This document shows positions 54,286-61,788 of a DNA stretch of 64,000 bases, in pieces (the stretch's first letter is position 1; every line of letters begins with the position of its first letter). The position numbers were made by a program, and so were the translations under genes. The DNA lies in assembly GCA_945897805.1 (NCBI GenBank), contig CAMDFX010000002.1, forward strand, positions 1 through 64,000, read 5' to 3'. Source of the DNA: Chryseobacterium gleum (GTDB lineage: Bacteria > Bacteroidota > Bacteroidia > Flavobacteriales_D > Crocinitomicaceae). Under the pieces are notes generated by a model, which worked only from the letters and a program-made list of their open reading frames with translations, ran no database searches and was not told where the DNA came from.

Positions 54286-54807
54286 CTATCTTCCGAAAAA
54301 GCGGTTGTCTTTATCTTGTCTTGTATCGTCTTCCAATTGATATTCTTTGCGCATTGGATGATAATCCATGTCTTCCTCGTTCAAAATTCTTGTCAAATTT
54401 GGATGACCTGTAAAAATGATTCCGTAAAAATCAAAAGTTTCTCTTTCCATCCAATTGGCGCCTACAAATAAATCTGTGATTGTTGCAATTGAAGGATTAC
54501 TCAAAGGGATAAACGATTTCAAACGGATTCTGTAATTATTGACCAAACTGTGAATATGGTAAACCACAGCAAATTCTCTGTTTGTTTCAGTTGGATAATG
54601 AACACCACCTAAATTTGTCAAATAACTCACTTTCAAAACCTCATCTTCCTTCAACCACTGAATAATTTCGTGTGCATCTGCACTAGGAACTTCGATAGTC
54701 AACAAATCAAAAGGTGTTTCAGCTGAAATGATTTTATCTCCAAATTTGGCTGTCAATCTTGCCAACGCAAATTCGTTAGTAATTGTACTATTTGACATCT
54801 GTTTCAA
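54286..54807 (-). CDS. nuoC: NADH-quinone oxidoreductase subunit C
   Basis: The 30-kDa-type subunit (173 residues). The C-terminal part ANWMERETFDFYGIIFTGHPNLTRIL and MRKEYQLED is the family signature. The start codon overlaps the end of nuoB by 20 bp. A slightly later ATG (54798) is also possible. Confidence 0.95.
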   Translation of the reverse strand: MKQMSNSTITNEFALARLTAKFGDKIISAETPFDLLTIEVPSADAHEIIQWLKEDEVLKVSYLTNLGGVHYPTETNREFAVVYHIHSLVNNYRIRLKSFIPLSNPSIATITDLFVGANWMERETFDFYGIIFTGHPNLTRILNEEDMDYHPMRKEYQLEDDTRQDKDNRFFGR

Positions 54808-55339
54808 TGTTATAATCGTTCAACATCGATTTGTATTTGTCAGAATATCTTCTTCTCAAAGATTCTTCTTTCACCAAAGCGTGGATATTCATGATTCCAT
54901 CAATAATTTGCTCTGGACGTGGCGGACAACCTGGCACGTAAACGTCTACTGGAATGATCCGATCAATTCCTTGCAAAACGCTATAAGTATCAAAAATTCC
55001 ACCGCTTGAAGCGCAAGCACCAACAGACAAAACCCATTTTGGTTCAGCCATTTGCTCATATACTTGACGCAAAATTGGCGCTAATTTTTTGGAAATAGTT
55101 CCTGCAACAATTAGCAAATCAGCTTGACGTGGAGAGAAAGACATCCTTTCCATTCCAAAACGAGCCAAATCATAGTTACTTCCCATGGTTGCCATGTATT
55201 CGATACCACAGCAAGAAGTAGCGAAAGGCAGTGGCCACATGGAATTGGCGCGGGCTGCACCGATTGCTTTGTCTAGCGTTGTTAATTGATACCCTTGGTA
55301 ATCAATCGTTTCAACTTTCCCATCAGTTATTTTTCCCAT
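54788..55339 (-). CDS. nuoB: NADH-quinone oxidoreductase subunit B
   Basis: The PSST-type subunit (183 residues) that carries cluster N2 next to quinone: Cys43-Cys44, Cys108 and Cys137 (TSCCGIEYMA, GACASSGG, PGCPPRP). It overlaps nuoA by 13 bp and nuoC by 20 bp. Confidence 0.97.
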   Translation of the reverse strand: MGKITDGKVETIDYQGYQLTTLDKAIGAARANSMWPLPFATSCCGIEYMATMGSNYDLARFGMERMSFSPRQADLLIVAGTISKKLAPILRQVYEQMAEPKWVLSVGACASSGGIFDTYSVLQGIDRIIPVDVYVPGCPPRPEQIIDGIMNIHALVKEESLRRRYSDKYKSMLNDYNIETDVK

Positions 55340-55692
55340 TCTAATGCTCCTTTTTTCAATACATACAAAAAGCCTATCAAGAAGAAGGCTACGAATAGAA
55401 TTACAGCCAAAAGACCTTCTAATTCCAGTGCTTTAAAGTTCACAGCATACGGATAAAAGAAAATGACTTCGACATCAAACAATACAAATAAAATTGCGGT
55501 CAAAAAGTATCTTACAGATACAGGAAAACGGGCATTTCCCTCTGATTCAATTCCACATTCGAAATTTGAATCTTTATTTTTGGAGTGAACACGTGGCCCC
55601 AACAAGTGAGTTATAATCAAAACTGACACCACAAACCCCAGGGCTACAATGCCTTGTATAACGAGGGGCAGATAATCTTGAGCACTTGACAT
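55327..55692 (-). CDS. nuoA: NADH-quinone oxidoreductase subunit A
   Basis: The first gene of the operon: a three-helix membrane subunit of 121 residues. SKNKDSNFECGIESEGNARFPVSVRYFLTAILFVLFDVEVIFFYPYA contains the conserved cysteine loop and the FDVE helix. A promoter box lies about 50 bp upstream. Complex I is therefore encoded from a single promoter region for all 14 genes (nuoA to nuoN). Confidence 0.96.
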   Translation of the reverse strand: MSSAQDYLPLVIQGIVALGFVVSVLIITHLLGPRVHSKNKDSNFECGIESEGNARFPVSVRYFLTAILFVLFDVEVIFFYPYAVNFKALELEGLLAVILFVAFFLIGFLYVLKKGALEWEK

Positions 55693-55743
55693 ACGTTTAC
55701 AAATAAAATTGAGGTGTAAAATTAGTACTTATTCACATAGCAA

Positions 55744-55751
55744 CAAATCTA
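55744..55751 (-). promoter_or_regulatory. Promoter -7 box of the nuo operon (TAGATTTG)
   Basis: On the minus strand TTTG, 16 nt, TAGATTTG is a good Bacteroidota promoter. The box lies 51 bp before the nuoA ATG, leaving a leader of roughly 45 nt. Confidence 0.6.
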
Positions 55752-55884
55752 AAATTAAAAGTTAATTCAAACTCTACTGTTGAAAGACAAACTTACACGG
55801 CATAAAGTTCATAAAAACAATTATTTATATATGCTTTTTTTGCAAAAATTTTATAAATAAGAAAGATTCTAAATAGCATTTTGA

Positions 55885-56033
55885 AAAAGACTTGCTTCGC
55901 TATTAGACTTGCGATATTAGACTCGTTGCTTCGCAACTATTAGACTGGATTTTCTTTTTGCTTCGCACTTTTAGATTATCTATAAAAATTTAAGAAAATT
56001 GAAAAGTCTTCTGTCTAATATCTTTGGTCTTAA
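55885..56033 (-). repeat. Dispersed intergenic repeat, copy B1
   Basis: Reverse-oriented copy of the 20221-20380 element: GCTTCGC, ATTAGAC, GTTGCTTCGCAAC, attagactggattttcttttt, gaaaattgaaaagtc and GTCTAATAT in order. It is in tandem with copy B2. Confidence 0.85.
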
Positions 56034-56043
56034 TTCTGAAAAG

Positions 56044-56190
56044 AAAAGACTCGCTTCGCTATTAGACTTGAGACAAAAGACCCGTTGCTTCGCAACTATT
56101 AGACTAGATTTCCTTGGTTGCTTCGCAACTTCACGATAATCTTAAAAAATTAAGAAAATTGAAAAGTTTTCTGTCTAATATCTATGGTCT
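56044..56190 (-). repeat. Dispersed intergenic repeat, copy B2
   Basis: Second copy in direct tandem after B1: GCTTCGCTATTAGACTTGAG, CCCGTTGCTTCGCAACTATT, gaaaattgaaaag and GTCTAATATCTATGGTC. It ends 26 bp before the gpsA stop codon. The two copies fill most of the 523-bp gap between nuoA and gpsA, which holds no gene. Confidence 0.85.
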
Positions 56191-56215
56191 CATGTCCGAA
56201 GTCTTCGACAAAAAA

Positions 56216-57214
56216 TCAGCTCAATTTATCTGATAATATGCGCATTTCGATGACGGGGGAAATTTTTTCATAGAGAATGTTGTTCACCGCTTCAACAATA
56301 GGCATTTCAACTTGGAATTTTTTGTTGATTTCAACCAGGCATTTTACGGCGTAATAGCCTTCGGCAATCATATCCATTTCTAGCTGGGCGGTTTTTACTG
56401 AATAGCCTTTGCCGATCATGAAACCAAAAGTGCGGTTTCTGGAAAATTTTGAATAAGCTGTAACCAATAAATCCCCTAAATAAGCGCTCGATTTCACATC
56501 GCGGTGAATCGGACTTACCTCATCGATAAAGTTTTCGATTTCTTGGATGGCGTTCGCAATCAAAACGGACTGAAAATTATCTCCATAGCCTAATCCTGCA
56601 CAAATTCCGGAAGCTATGGCGTAAACATTTTTCAAAACTGCCGAAAACTCTGTTCCAAATAAATCGTCGGAAATGGTGGTTTTGATATATCTGCAAGCCA
56701 ACAATTTAGCCATTTCGCTGGAGATTCGTTCGTCTTGACAAGCAATAGTTAAATAAGAAAGTCGCTCCAAAGCCACTTCTTCCGCATGACAAGGACCGCA
56801 AATAATTCCAATTTTTTTGTACGGAGTGCCAAATGTTTTGTGAATAAATCGAGCTGGAATGGCATTGTATTCTGGAACAATTCCTTTAACCGCTGAAAAA
56901 ACAATTTTCCCTTCAAAAAGTGATTGATCAATATTTTCAAAAATTTCAACTAAAAAAGCAGATGGCGTTGCAATGATTACAATGTCTGCAGGTGCAATGA
57001 TTGCTTCCAAATCATTGGAAACATTGATTTTATCCAAATTAAACTCAACAGATTGCAAATATTTTGGATTGTGCTTGTAGCTCAAAATATAATCCACTGA
57101 TTCTTGACTCCGCATCCACCAATTTACAGTATCTAGGTTGTTACACAAGATCTTCACAAGTGCGGTTGCCCAGCTTCCGCCTCCAATTACTGCTATTTTT
57201 CTTGAATTACTCAT
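56216..57214 (-). CDS. gpsA: NAD(P)H-dependent glycerol-3-phosphate dehydrogenase
   Basis: Makes sn-glycerol-3-phosphate for phospholipids. The 332-residue protein begins MSNSRKIAVIGGGSWATAL (Rossmann motif GGGSWA); the ATG at 57214 is chosen because the extra 21 codons of a longer frame contain a promoter box and do not resemble the family. SAVKGIVPE, the catalytic Lys in AVLKNVYAIASG, NRTFG and VEAVNNILYE are family signatures. It is downstream of recJ on the same strand with 103 bp between. Confidence 0.95.
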   Translation of the reverse strand: MSNSRKIAVIGGGSWATALVKILCNNLDTVNWWMRSQESVDYILSYKHNPKYLQSVEFNLDKINVSNDLEAIIAPADIVIIATPSAFLVEIFENIDQSLFEGKIVFSAVKGIVPEYNAIPARFIHKTFGTPYKKIGIICGPCHAEEVALERLSYLTIACQDERISSEMAKLLACRYIKTTISDDLFGTEFSAVLKNVYAIASGICAGLGYGDNFQSVLIANAIQEIENFIDEVSPIHRDVKSSAYLGDLLVTAYSKFSRNRTFGFMIGKGYSVKTAQLEMDMIAEGYYAVKCLVEINKKFQVEMPIVEAVNNILYEKISPVIEMRILSDKLS

Positions 57215-57229
57215 CTGCTTGTTCGTGCA

Positions 57230-57237
57230 CAAATGTA
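57230..57237 (-). promoter_or_regulatory. Promoter -7 box of gpsA (TACATTTG)
   Basis: On the minus strand TACATTTG matches TAnnTTTG, 15 bp before the ATG at 57214, and decides that start over the upstream one. Confidence 0.55.
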
Positions 57238-57317
57238 ATAAAATTGATGTATTAATAATGATGGCATTGCTCAACAAAAAATAAAATAAGAGGATTGATT
57301 TTCAAATCCATTTAAAT

Positions 57318-59045
57318 TTAAATCATTGCTCGGATGTCTTTGATATTTAATTGCAAAGTTTCTAAATCGCGCCAAATGTTGGATTCTAGCGTGTACAAAA
57401 CTTCAATTGGCAGTTTACTTTGGATGATTTCTAATTTATCTATCATGTTAAATCCAATGGCGTCAATGGTAACTTTGGAATTTGGTTGACCTAAAATCAA
57501 TTTCAAATGAACGTCTTTTAAGATTTTGAATGATTTTACATATACATTTTGCGATACGAAAACAGGCTTCATGTTTCCTGGTCCGTGTGGTTCTAGCTGA
57601 CTGATAATTCTTTTGAACTTTGGAATTTTATTCAGCAACTCATTTTCCTGAAAAATTTCATCAAAATGCAAGGCATAATCAACGATTTGTTGCGGAACCA
57701 AATCTTCCTTCGCAATCATCGACTGCACAACAGCTTCAAATTTCGCTTTGAATGCATCTACATTTTCAAGTGGCATAGTCATTCCAGCAGCAAAAGTGTG
57801 ACCGCCAAATTGTTCTAACAAATCGGTACATTTTTCTAATGCAGCGTGAATATCCAATCCACGGATACTTCTTGCAGAACCAGTTGCTTTTCCGTTGGAT
57901 TCAGTCAAAACAATTGTTGGGCGATAATAATTTTCTATCAAGCGAGAAGCGACAATTCCAATCACGCCTTTGTGCCAATCTTTCTGAAAAAGAACCGTGG
58001 TGATTTTTGAACCAAAACTGGAATCATTTTCAATTTGTTCCAATGCTTCTGCAGTAATCAATTGATCTAAATCTTTTCGTTCTGCATTGTTTTCATTGAT
58101 ACTTTCTGCAATGATTTTCAATTCTTCTATGTCTTCGGAAATCATCAAACTGACTGCCTTTTTGCCCGTATGAATTCTTCCTGCAGCATTGATACGCGGC
58201 GCAATAATGAAAACGACATTTGTGAGCGTCAAAGGCAATGCTTTTGCAGCGACACGCAAAATTTCGGTGATTCCTAAACGTGGTTTGGCATTCAATAATT
58301 GCAACCCGAAATAACACAAAATGCGATTTTCGCCCGTAATTGGTACAATATCAGCGCCTATCGAAATGGCTAATAAATCGAGTTGCTCAAACAAAGTCGT
58401 CGTTTCCCAATCATTGGCGATGCACAATCCTTGCAGCAATTTAAAGCCAACTCCACAACCTGACAATTCTTTGTAAGGATATGGGCAATCTGCTCTTTTG
58501 GGATCCAAAACCAAGCATTTTGGCAAAGATTCTCCTGGTGTGTGGTGGTCGCAAACGATGAAATCAATGCCTAAACTATTCGCAAAATCAACTTTTTCAT
58601 TTGCTTTCACTCCACAATCCAGCGCAATGATTAGCTCAATATTTTGCGTATGTGCATATTCAATTCCTTGAGAACTCACGCCATAACCTTCAGCATAACG
58701 ATCTGGAATGTAAAATTCTAAGTTTTTATAATGTTCGATCAAAACATTCCACATAACAGCAACGGCGGTAGTTCCATCAACATCATAATCGCCATAAATC
58801 ATGATTTTTTGATTTTTCTCCATCGCCAAATTGATGCGCTCAACGGCTTCTTGCAAATCTTTCATCAAAAAAGGATCATGCAAATCATCCAATGATGGTC
58901 TAAAAAAATGTTGAGATTCATCGAAAGTTGAAATACCTCGCTGCAGTAAAATCGTTGCCAATGCAGGTTCAATATTCAAGGCTTGCACCAAAGTGTCTAT
59001 TTTGTTTTGAGCAGGAGTGTCTTTAATTAGCCAGCGTTTTTGCAT
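57318..59045 (-). CDS. recJ: Single-stranded-DNA-specific exonuclease RecJ
   Basis: A 5'-3' single-strand exonuclease of recombination and repair, 575 residues, the normal length. The DHH-family metal sites are present: Asp86, Asp88, Asp90 (GDYDVDG), Asp166-His167-His168 (CDHHTPGE), the DCGVKAN strand, RINAAGRI and QFGGHTFAAGM of the DHHA1 part. It is the upstream gene of gpsA on the minus strand. Confidence 0.97.
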   Translation of the reverse strand: MQKRWLIKDTPAQNKIDTLVQALNIEPALATILLQRGISTFDESQHFFRPSLDDLHDPFLMKDLQEAVERINLAMEKNQKIMIYGDYDVDGTTAVAVMWNVLIEHYKNLEFYIPDRYAEGYGVSSQGIEYAHTQNIELIIALDCGVKANEKVDFANSLGIDFIVCDHHTPGESLPKCLVLDPKRADCPYPYKELSGCGVGFKLLQGLCIANDWETTTLFEQLDLLAISIGADIVPITGENRILCYFGLQLLNAKPRLGITEILRVAAKALPLTLTNVVFIIAPRINAAGRIHTGKKAVSLMISEDIEELKIIAESINENNAERKDLDQLITAEALEQIENDSSFGSKITTVLFQKDWHKGVIGIVASRLIENYYRPTIVLTESNGKATGSARSIRGLDIHAALEKCTDLLEQFGGHTFAAGMTMPLENVDAFKAKFEAVVQSMIAKEDLVPQQIVDYALHFDEIFQENELLNKIPKFKRIISQLEPHGPGNMKPVFVSQNVYVKSFKILKDVHLKLILGQPNSKVTIDAIGFNMIDKLEIIQSKLPIEVLYTLESNIWRDLETLQLNIKDIRAMI

Positions 59046-59167
59046 TTTTTGGTTAAATTTTAAGTCTAAAAATATGTTATCTAAATTAAGGTAAGCAGAA
59101 TTTTTGAATTAGAAATCTTTTTTTTCAATAATTCATTCCAAAACGCTAAAATGAATCAGCGAAAACT

Positions 59168-59200
59168 CTAAAAATCGCTAAACTAATTCAGCGATTTTTA
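59168..59200. terminator. Bidirectional intrinsic terminator
   Basis: AAAAATCGCT and AGCGATTTTT form a 10-bp stem with a 10-nt loop. A-rich left and T-rich right sides let it work on both strands. It lies in the gap between the GNAT gene and recJ and would end the GNAT transcript. Confidence 0.75.
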
Positions 59201-59237
59201 AATTTATTGCAACTTTAATTCAGCGAAATAGTTTCAA

Positions 59238-59792
59238 TTATTGGTTTTTTACTGATAAAGTCATCATGATACTGTCGCAATAATGTCCATTTTCTTTGAA
59301 TAAATTGGGGATTACACCACATTGCTTGAATCCCATTTTTTGGTACAAATTTATTCCAGCCAGATTTTCTGCGTAAACTTCCAGTTGCAAATTTTCCAAC
59401 AACGGATTTGAAATTGCCCAATCAATGGCTGCTCGCATTAAAGCACTTCCCAATCCTTGGTTTCGCCATTCGATCAACATTCCCATACCAACCAAAGCAT
59501 TGTGTTGCATGACTTGGCGTTTGTTTCCTGTCAAGTCGATATTGCCAATTAATTGATTTTCAAACTCAGCAACCAACAACAAAGAATTTGGCGCATCCAA
59601 AAAAGATTGAATCCAAACTTCCTCTTGCGCTACAGTCAATTGAAATTCAGAAGTCGATTTAGGAATGTAAGGACTATCTTCTAAATAATTTTTGACCATT
59701 TCCAATAAAGCGAAAGCATCGCGGACAACTGCTTCCCTGATTAATATCGATTCACCATTTTTGAGCTGGATATTTTGAGGAGTGAAAATCAT
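59238..59792 (-). CDS. GNAT family N-acetyltransferase
   Basis: A 184-residue acetyltransferase. The acetyl-CoA-binding loop is in LVGMGMLIEWRNQGLGSALMRAAIDWA (the R/Q-x-x-G-x-G/A motif is RNQGLGS), followed by LQLEVYAENLAGINLYQKMGF, typical of the RimI/RimJ-like branch. The substrate is not readable. A TAAGTTTG box (59827-59834) sits 35 bp upstream. It is divergent from aspS. Confidence 0.88.
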   Translation of the reverse strand: MIFTPQNIQLKNGESILIREAVVRDAFALLEMVKNYLEDSPYIPKSTSEFQLTVAQEEVWIQSFLDAPNSLLLVAEFENQLIGNIDLTGNKRQVMQHNALVGMGMLIEWRNQGLGSALMRAAIDWAISNPLLENLQLEVYAENLAGINLYQKMGFKQCGVIPNLFKENGHYCDSIMMTLSVKNQ

Positions 59793-59826
59793 TTTAGTTG
59801 GGCGTTTGAATTAATTTTCTTCGAAA

Positions 59827-59834
59827 CAAACTTA
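59827..59834 (-). promoter_or_regulatory. Promoter -7 box of the GNAT gene (TAAGTTTG)
   Basis: On the minus strand TAAGTTTG matches TAnnTTTG. A second box, TAGATTTG, lies a few bases further upstream, so either could be used. Confidence 0.4.
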
Positions 59835-59938
59835 CGAGAATTTCAAATCTAAAACACATTCAAATCACATTTAATTTCCGCAAATACCACAACTCAAAAC
59901 TATTTTCCCATCAATTTCATATTTCCTTTTTCAAACCT

Positions 59939-59946
59939 TATCTTTG
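59939..59946 (+). promoter_or_regulatory. Promoter -7 box of aspS (TATCTTTG)
   Basis: TATCTTTG matches TAnnTTTG and lies 19 bp before the ATG at 59966. Confidence 0.55.
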
Positions 59947-59965
59947 CAATCTCAAATTCAATAAA

Positions 59966-61714
59966 ATGTACAGATCTCACACCTGCGGCGAATTGCGCGC
60001 AAATCATATCGGAAACAAAATTACCTTGGCTGGCTGGGTTCAGCGCTCTAGAGATTTAGGTGGAATGACTTTCGTGGATTTGCGTGATCGTTATGGTATT
60101 ACACAATTGGTTTTCAATCTGGAAGAGAATGAAACTCTGTGTATGCAAGCACGCAAATTGGGTCGTGAATTTGTGATTCAAATTGAAGGTGCTGTCATTG
60201 AGCGTTCAAGCAAAAATGCCAATATGCCAACAGGTGATATTGAAATCGTGGTGGAAAAATTGACTATTTTAAACGCTTCCAAAACGCCTCCTTTTACCAT
60301 CGAAGACGATACAGACGGTGGAGAAGAACTGCGCGCGCAATACCGTTATTTGGATTTGAGAAGAAATACTGTGCAACAAAAATTGCGATTGAGAAATAAA
60401 GTCGCTTTAGAAACTAGAAAATATTTAGATGGTCAAGATTTCTTGGACGTTGAAACTCCTTACTTAATCAAATCTACGCCAGAAGGAGCGCGTGATTTTG
60501 TGGTTCCAAGTCGCATGAATGCAGGTGAATTTTATGCATTGCCGCAATCTCCTCAAACTTTCAAACAATTATTGATGGTTTCTGGATTTGACCGTTATTA
60601 CCAAATCGTGAAATGTTTCCGCGACGAAGATTTACGTGCTGACAGACAACCAGAATTCACACAAATTGACTGTGAAATGGCGTTTGTGGAGCAAGAAGAT
60701 ATTTTGCAAACTTTTGAAGGCTTGATCAAACATTTATTTCAAGAAGTACGTGGCGTTGCATTTGAAGGTGCTTTTCCAAGAATGACTTACGCTGAAGCGA
60801 TGGAAAAATACGGTTCAGATAAACCAGACATTCGCTTCAATTTAGAATTTGTGTATTTGACTGATTTGGCTCAAAACAAAGGTTTTTCGATTTTCGATGC
60901 TGCAGAAACAGTAATCGCGATCAATTGCCAAGATTGTTCGGAATATACGCGCAAGCAATTGGATGCGCTGACGGATTGGGTGAAACGGCCACAAATTGGC
61001 GCGACTGGTTTAATTTACTTGAAATGCAATCCAGACGGAACTTTCAAATCTTCGGTAGATAAATTCTATTCGCAAGAAGATTTGGCGCACTGGGCTGAAC
61101 GCGCTGGCGCTGTGGCTGGTGATTTGTTGCTGGTACTTTGCGGCGGATTAGAAAAAACGCGCAAGCAAATGAATGAATTGCGTTTGCACATGGGAAATGA
61201 ATTGGGATTGAGAAATCCGAATGTTTTCAAACCTTTGTGGGTATTGGATTTCCCGTTGTTGGAATGGGACGAAGAAAACGAACGTTACCATGCGATGCAC
61301 CATCCATTTACATCTCCAAAACCAGAAGATTTTCATTTGATTCAAACGGAGCCAGGAAAAGTTCGCGCAAATGCGTACGATTTAGCGATGAATGGCGTGG
61401 AATTGGGCGGAGGTTCGATTCGTATTCACGACCGTGAGTTGCAATCGCGCATGTTTGATTTATTGGGATTCACCAAAGAAGAAGCGCAAGCACAATTTGG
61501 TTTCTTGATGAACGCTTTTGAATACGGCGCGCCACCGCACGGAGGTTTGGCTTTCGGTTTAGACCGTTTGGTAGCAACCATGGGCGGTTCAGATTCCATT
61601 CGTGATTACATCGCTTTCCCAAAAAACAATTCAGGTCGCGATGTCATGATTGACGCACCTTCGCCGTTGGACGAGAAACAGTTGAAAGAATTGCATATTC
61701 AATTGAATAAATAA
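59966..61714 (+). CDS. aspS: Aspartyl-tRNA synthetase
   Basis: A class II synthetase of 582 residues. An N-terminal OB-fold anticodon-binding domain ([22 protein letters not shown]), motif 1 before [21 protein letters not shown], motif 2 around [19 protein letters not shown], the bacterial insertion (GAD) domain (about 300-430), and motif 3 ([15 protein letters not shown]) are in order. Discriminating and non-discriminating forms cannot be told apart. GatC in this window means the organism can use the amidation route for Asn- or Gln-tRNA. Confidence 0.97.
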   Translation: MYRSHTCGELRANHIGNKITLAGWVQRSRDLGGMTFVDLRDRYGITQLVFNLEENETLCMQARKLGREFVIQIEGAVIERSSKNANMPTGDIEIVVEKLTILNASKTPPFTIEDDTDGGEELRAQYRYLDLRRNTVQQKLRLRNKVALETRKYLDGQDFLDVETPYLIKSTPEGARDFVVPSRMNAGEFYALPQSPQTFKQLLMVSGFDRYYQIVKCFRDEDLRADRQPEFTQIDCEMAFVEQEDILQTFEGLIKHLFQEVRGVAFEGAFPRMTYAEAMEKYGSDKPDIRFNLEFVYLTDLAQNKGFSIFDAAETVIAINCQDCSEYTRKQLDALTDWVKRPQIGATGLIYLKCNPDGTFKSSVDKFYSQEDLAHWAERAGAVAGDLLLVLCGGLEKTRKQMNELRLHMGNELGLRNPNVFKPLWVLDFPLLEWDEENERYHAMHHPFTSPKPEDFHLIQTEPGKVRANAYDLAMNGVELGGGSIRIHDRELQSRMFDLLGFTKEEAQAQFGFLMNAFEYGAPPHGGLAFGLDRLVATMGGSDSIRDYIAFPKNNSGRDVMIDAPSPLDEKQLKELHIQLNK

Positions 61715-61732
61715 TCGCAGAAAAAACATCAT

Positions 61733-61770
61733 TGAAAGGGTCGGATTGTTTCTGACCCTTTTCTTTTTTC
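61733..61770 (+). terminator. Intrinsic terminator after aspS
   Basis: AAAGGGTC...GACCCTTTTC stem with an 11-nt loop, followed by a T run. It lies 20 bp after the aspS stop codon. The WG-repeat gene ends just beyond, so it may serve both strands. Confidence 0.8.
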
Positions 61771-61788
61771 AAGTAGAGACCTTTTTTA

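Noticed and set aside
57215-57277. Longer gpsA start
   Set aside because: A TACATTTG promoter box lies inside this stretch, and the Rossmann motif begins a few residues after the ATG at 57214.
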